NCBI GenBank assembly: GCA_002352635.1 | Contig: DEIT01000222.1 | Span: forward strand, 1 to 7,810 | Source of the DNA: Hyphomicrobiaceae bacterium UBA2767 | Lineage (GTDB): Bacteria > Pseudomonadota > Alphaproteobacteria > Rhizobiales > Methyloligellaceae | Direction of reading: 5' to 3' | Length of the DNA stretch: 7,810 bases | Shown here: piece by piece, positions 6,127 to 7,810 of the stretch | Position numbering within the stretch: position 1 is the first letter of the stretch | Layout of the letters: each line of letters starts with the position of its first letter | The notes under the pieces: generated by a model | What the model was told of the DNA's origin: nothing | What the model saw: the letters and a program-made list of their open reading frames with translations, nothing else | Database searches by the model: none | Made by a program: the position numbers and the translations under genes

Positions 6127-6636
6127 ATGACCGCACATACTGACCAAATCATCGCTGACTTCGTCGAGCGCCTCGGCCTTGTGACTCAGGCTGACGGACT
6201 TCCCCGCATCGCAGGCCGCATTATGGGCCTGATGATAATGCACGGAGGACCGTTCAGTTTTGCCGACCTGGCGGAAAGACTGCTCGTCAGCCGGGCCAGC
6301 ATAAGCACCAATACCCGGCTGCTTGAAAATCTGGGCGTCATCGAGCGCACAAGTGTGCCCGGCGAGCGGCAAGACTATTTTAGAATGCGTTCAAACCCCT
6401 ATGCGCTCCTGATGCGCGGGTATGTGGAACGCATGCGCCGGGCGCGCGAAATGGTCGAAGGAACACAGTCGGACCTGCCGTCCGATCTTGAAGATGCGCA
6501 TGAGCGCCTGATGGAACTCAATGAATTTTATGAGACGCTGATCGAGAGCTTCGAGAGTGTGATCGATAGCTGGGATACGAAATCCAAGACGTCATCTGCT
6601 GAGAGGCCACGCGAGCCCGTGGAGCAAACGGTCTGA
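6127..6636 (+). CDS. GbsR/MarR-like winged-helix transcriptional regulator
   Basis: 169 residues from ATG 6127. A winged helix-turn-helix covers about residues 25-87: L-P-R-I-A-G-R-I (26-33), then F-A-D-L-A-E-R-L-L-V-S-R-A-S-I-S-T-N (45-62) as the HTH, and a wing ending V-P-G-E-R-Q-D-Y-F (78-86). This pattern is that of the GbsR branch of the MarR superfamily. Residues 93-150 are helical, with an R/E-rich stretch that probably serves dimerisation, and the last 20 residues look disordered. An upstream TTG at 6091 is also in frame, but it lies inside the palindrome and would add 12 residues with no family resemblance, so it was rejected. The adaptor gene follows after 48 bases in the same direction, the usual arrangement where such a regulator represses an RND efflux operon. 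Its ligand is unknown. Confidence 0.88.
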   Translation: MTAHTDQIIADFVERLGLVTQADGLPRIAGRIMGLMIMHGGPFSFADLAERLLVSRASISTNTRLLENLGVIERTSVPGERQDYFRMRSNPYALLMRGYVERMRRAREMVEGTQSDLPSDLEDAHERLMELNEFYETLIESFESVIDSWDTKSKTSSAERPREPVEQTV

Positions 6637-6684
6637 AGTAGCGCCGAAAACTCACGCCAACCAAACCATCCGGAGTACTGGACT

Positions 6685-7810
6685 TTGAAGAAGTCATACA
6701 TCATTGCTGCGACTATGACCCTGGGCATCACCGCCTGGGTGTTCGGCGGCTATCTGATGCAATCGCCTGTCACACCGACCGTTGCGGCTGTCAGTGCCGG
6801 AAAAAAAGCCGCCGAGCCGATGAAGGTTTCCGTGCGCGAGGCGAAAGCCCAGCCTGTTGAGCGTTACATCATTGCGCAAGGTCATGCCGAACCGAACCGT
6901 ACGGTGACGGTGCGTGCGGAAACGACCGGACAGATCGAAAAGGTTCTCAAAGATGAGGGTGCGGAAGTGGTCGCTGGCGACATTATTGCGCAACTCAAGC
7001 TCAAGGATCGCGAAGCGTTGTTTGAACGTGCCAAGGCACGTGTCCGCGAACAGGAAAACGCCTATCAGGCATCCCAGGCGCTCGGCAAAAAAGGTTACCA
7101 GACCCAACGGCGGTCCGATGAAACCTATTCCGCACTTCAGACGGCCAAAGCGGAAATGGAAGAAGCCCGTATTGCGATGGAGCACACTGAGATCCGTGCA
7201 CCGTTTGAGGGCGTCGTGCTGTCGAGCGACATCGAACTGGGCACCTACGTTGAAGTCAACGGCGAGGTGGCAACGATCGTCGACAACGACCCGCTCGTGA
7301 TCAGCGTCCGAATTCCGCAGCACAATATCTCCAATGTCAAAATGGGGCGGTCCGCATCGATCAAATTCGCGACCGGCGAACAGCGCGACGGCAAGGTCAG
7401 TTACGTTGCCCCGCGCGCCGACGTCGACACGCGAACCTTTCGCGTCGAGATCGAGGTCGACAATCCGGACGGAGAAATCCCGTCCGGGATAAGCGCCGAG
7501 GCAAAGATTCCGACCGGGTCCGTTATGGCGCAATTCGTATCTCCGGCTGCTCTCTCCCTTGATGACAAGGGCGTTCTCGGCGTGAAGACCGTCGACAAGA
7601 ACAACAAGGTCGAATTCCACGCGGCGAAGATCGTGCGTTCGGATGTCGGTGGCGTCTGGCTGACAGGTGTCGATGACAATGCGCGCATCATCACCATTGG
7701 TGCGGGTTTTGTCCGGGTCGGCGAAAAAGTTCGCGCTGTGAGCGAGAAAGAGCCGGCACGCTCGGAAGCCGGACTGCGCAGCTCCGTCATGCTGACGAAA
7801 CCGGATTCTG
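6685..7810 (+). CDS. RND efflux periplasmic adaptor (HlyD/MFP family), 3' end cut by the window
   Basis: 375 residues are visible and the frame is open at the right edge, so almost the whole protein is seen. Residues 4-24 form an N-terminal membrane anchor or uncleaved signal; there is no lipobox cysteine. The mature part follows adaptor order: first lipoyl half-motif (about 71-105, with T-T-G-Q-I and A-G-D-I-I-A-Q-L), a short helical hairpin (about 106-168), second lipoyl half (169-200, R-A-P-F-E-G-V-V), a beta-barrel (about 203-275, with P-R-A-D-V-D-T-R-T-F) and a membrane-proximal domain (about 283-352). Such adaptors bridge an inner-membrane RND pump and an outer-membrane channel. The hairpin is short, as in MexH/AcrA-like minimal adaptors. 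TTG 6685 is preferred, with GGAG at 6672-6675 nine bases upstream and a Lys-Lys start before the anchor; ATG 6715 would cut into the anchor. The pump gene is expected just past the window. Confidence 0.92.
   Translation, partial: MKKSYIIAATMTLGITAWVFGGYLMQSPVTPTVAAVSAGKKAAEPMKVSVREAKAQPVERYIIAQGHAEPNRTVTVRAETTGQIEKVLKDEGAEVVAGDIIAQLKLKDREALFERAKARVREQENAYQASQALGKKGYQTQRRSDETYSALQTAKAEMEEARIAMEHTEIRAPFEGVVLSSDIELGTYVEVNGEVATIVDNDPLVISVRIPQHNISNVKMGRSASIKFATGEQRDGKVSYVAPRADVDTRTFRVEIEVDNPDGEIPSGISAEAKIPTGSVMAQFVSPAALSLDDKGVLGVKTVDKNNKVEFHAAKIVRSDVGGVWLTGVDDNARIITIGAGFVRVGEKVRAVSEKEPARSEAGLRSSVMLTKPDS

Noticed and set aside
6694..7620. 308-residue open frame on the minus strand opposite the efflux adaptor
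   Set aside because: The plus-strand frame has full adaptor domain order and a ribosome site; the antisense product has no family resemblance and has odd F/R/D-rich composition.

Overview
The window looks like a piece of an alphaproteobacterial chromosome. It is moderately GC-rich and densely coded, with families common in Rhizobiales and Rhodobacter-type genomes: a GbsR/MarR-like regulator beside an RND adaptor, an AraC regulator with a cupin-like sensor domain, and an FNR/FixK-type anaerobox. The assignment is by overall impression of the proteins, not by a marker gene. No rRNA, tRNA, CRISPR array, insertion sequence or integrase was seen, and no gene-free stretch exceeds 300 bases.

Layout. 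(1) 2-139, plus strand: the C-terminal end of a probable HAD-family hydrolase that enters from the left. (2) 156-2797, minus strand: three genes read right to left, a 1-Cys peroxiredoxin of the Prx6 type, a class I SAM-dependent methyltransferase, and a Tat-exported metallo-beta-lactamase-fold hydrolase resembling methyl parathion hydrolase. They look like one transcription unit with a strong UUCG-loop hairpin between the first two genes. (3) 2798-2979: a divergent control region. (4) 2980-3951, plus: an AraC-family regulator, the natural candidate regulator of the divergent unit. (5) 3952-4206: a control region with an FNR/FixK-like box and a -10-like element at class II spacing. (6) 4207-5907, plus: a KefB/KefC-type CPA2 cation:proton antiporter with a C-terminal RCK/TrkA-N domain, probably starting at TTG. 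(7) 5908-6126: a spacer ending in a 20-bp near-perfect palindrome over a promoter. (8) 6127-6636, plus: a GbsR/MarR-like regulator, possibly translated from a leaderless mRNA. (9) 6685 to the right edge, plus: an RND-type periplasmic adaptor (membrane fusion protein), cut by the window end and also probably starting at TTG.

How the parts may work together (inference). The left half combines peroxide removal, methyl transfer and an exported hydrolase under a divergent AraC regulator. Next to it is an antiporter of a family that in E. coli protects against electrophiles. The right half is a typical self-regulated efflux locus, in which the GbsR/MarR-like protein would bind the palindrome and control itself and the pump genes, most of which lie beyond the window. 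Together this suggests a chemical-stress and detoxification neighbourhood. All protein families are known ones, and I found no convincing undescribed system; the most checkable new points are regulatory (palindrome with leaderless start, FNR-like promoter, intra-operon hairpin).
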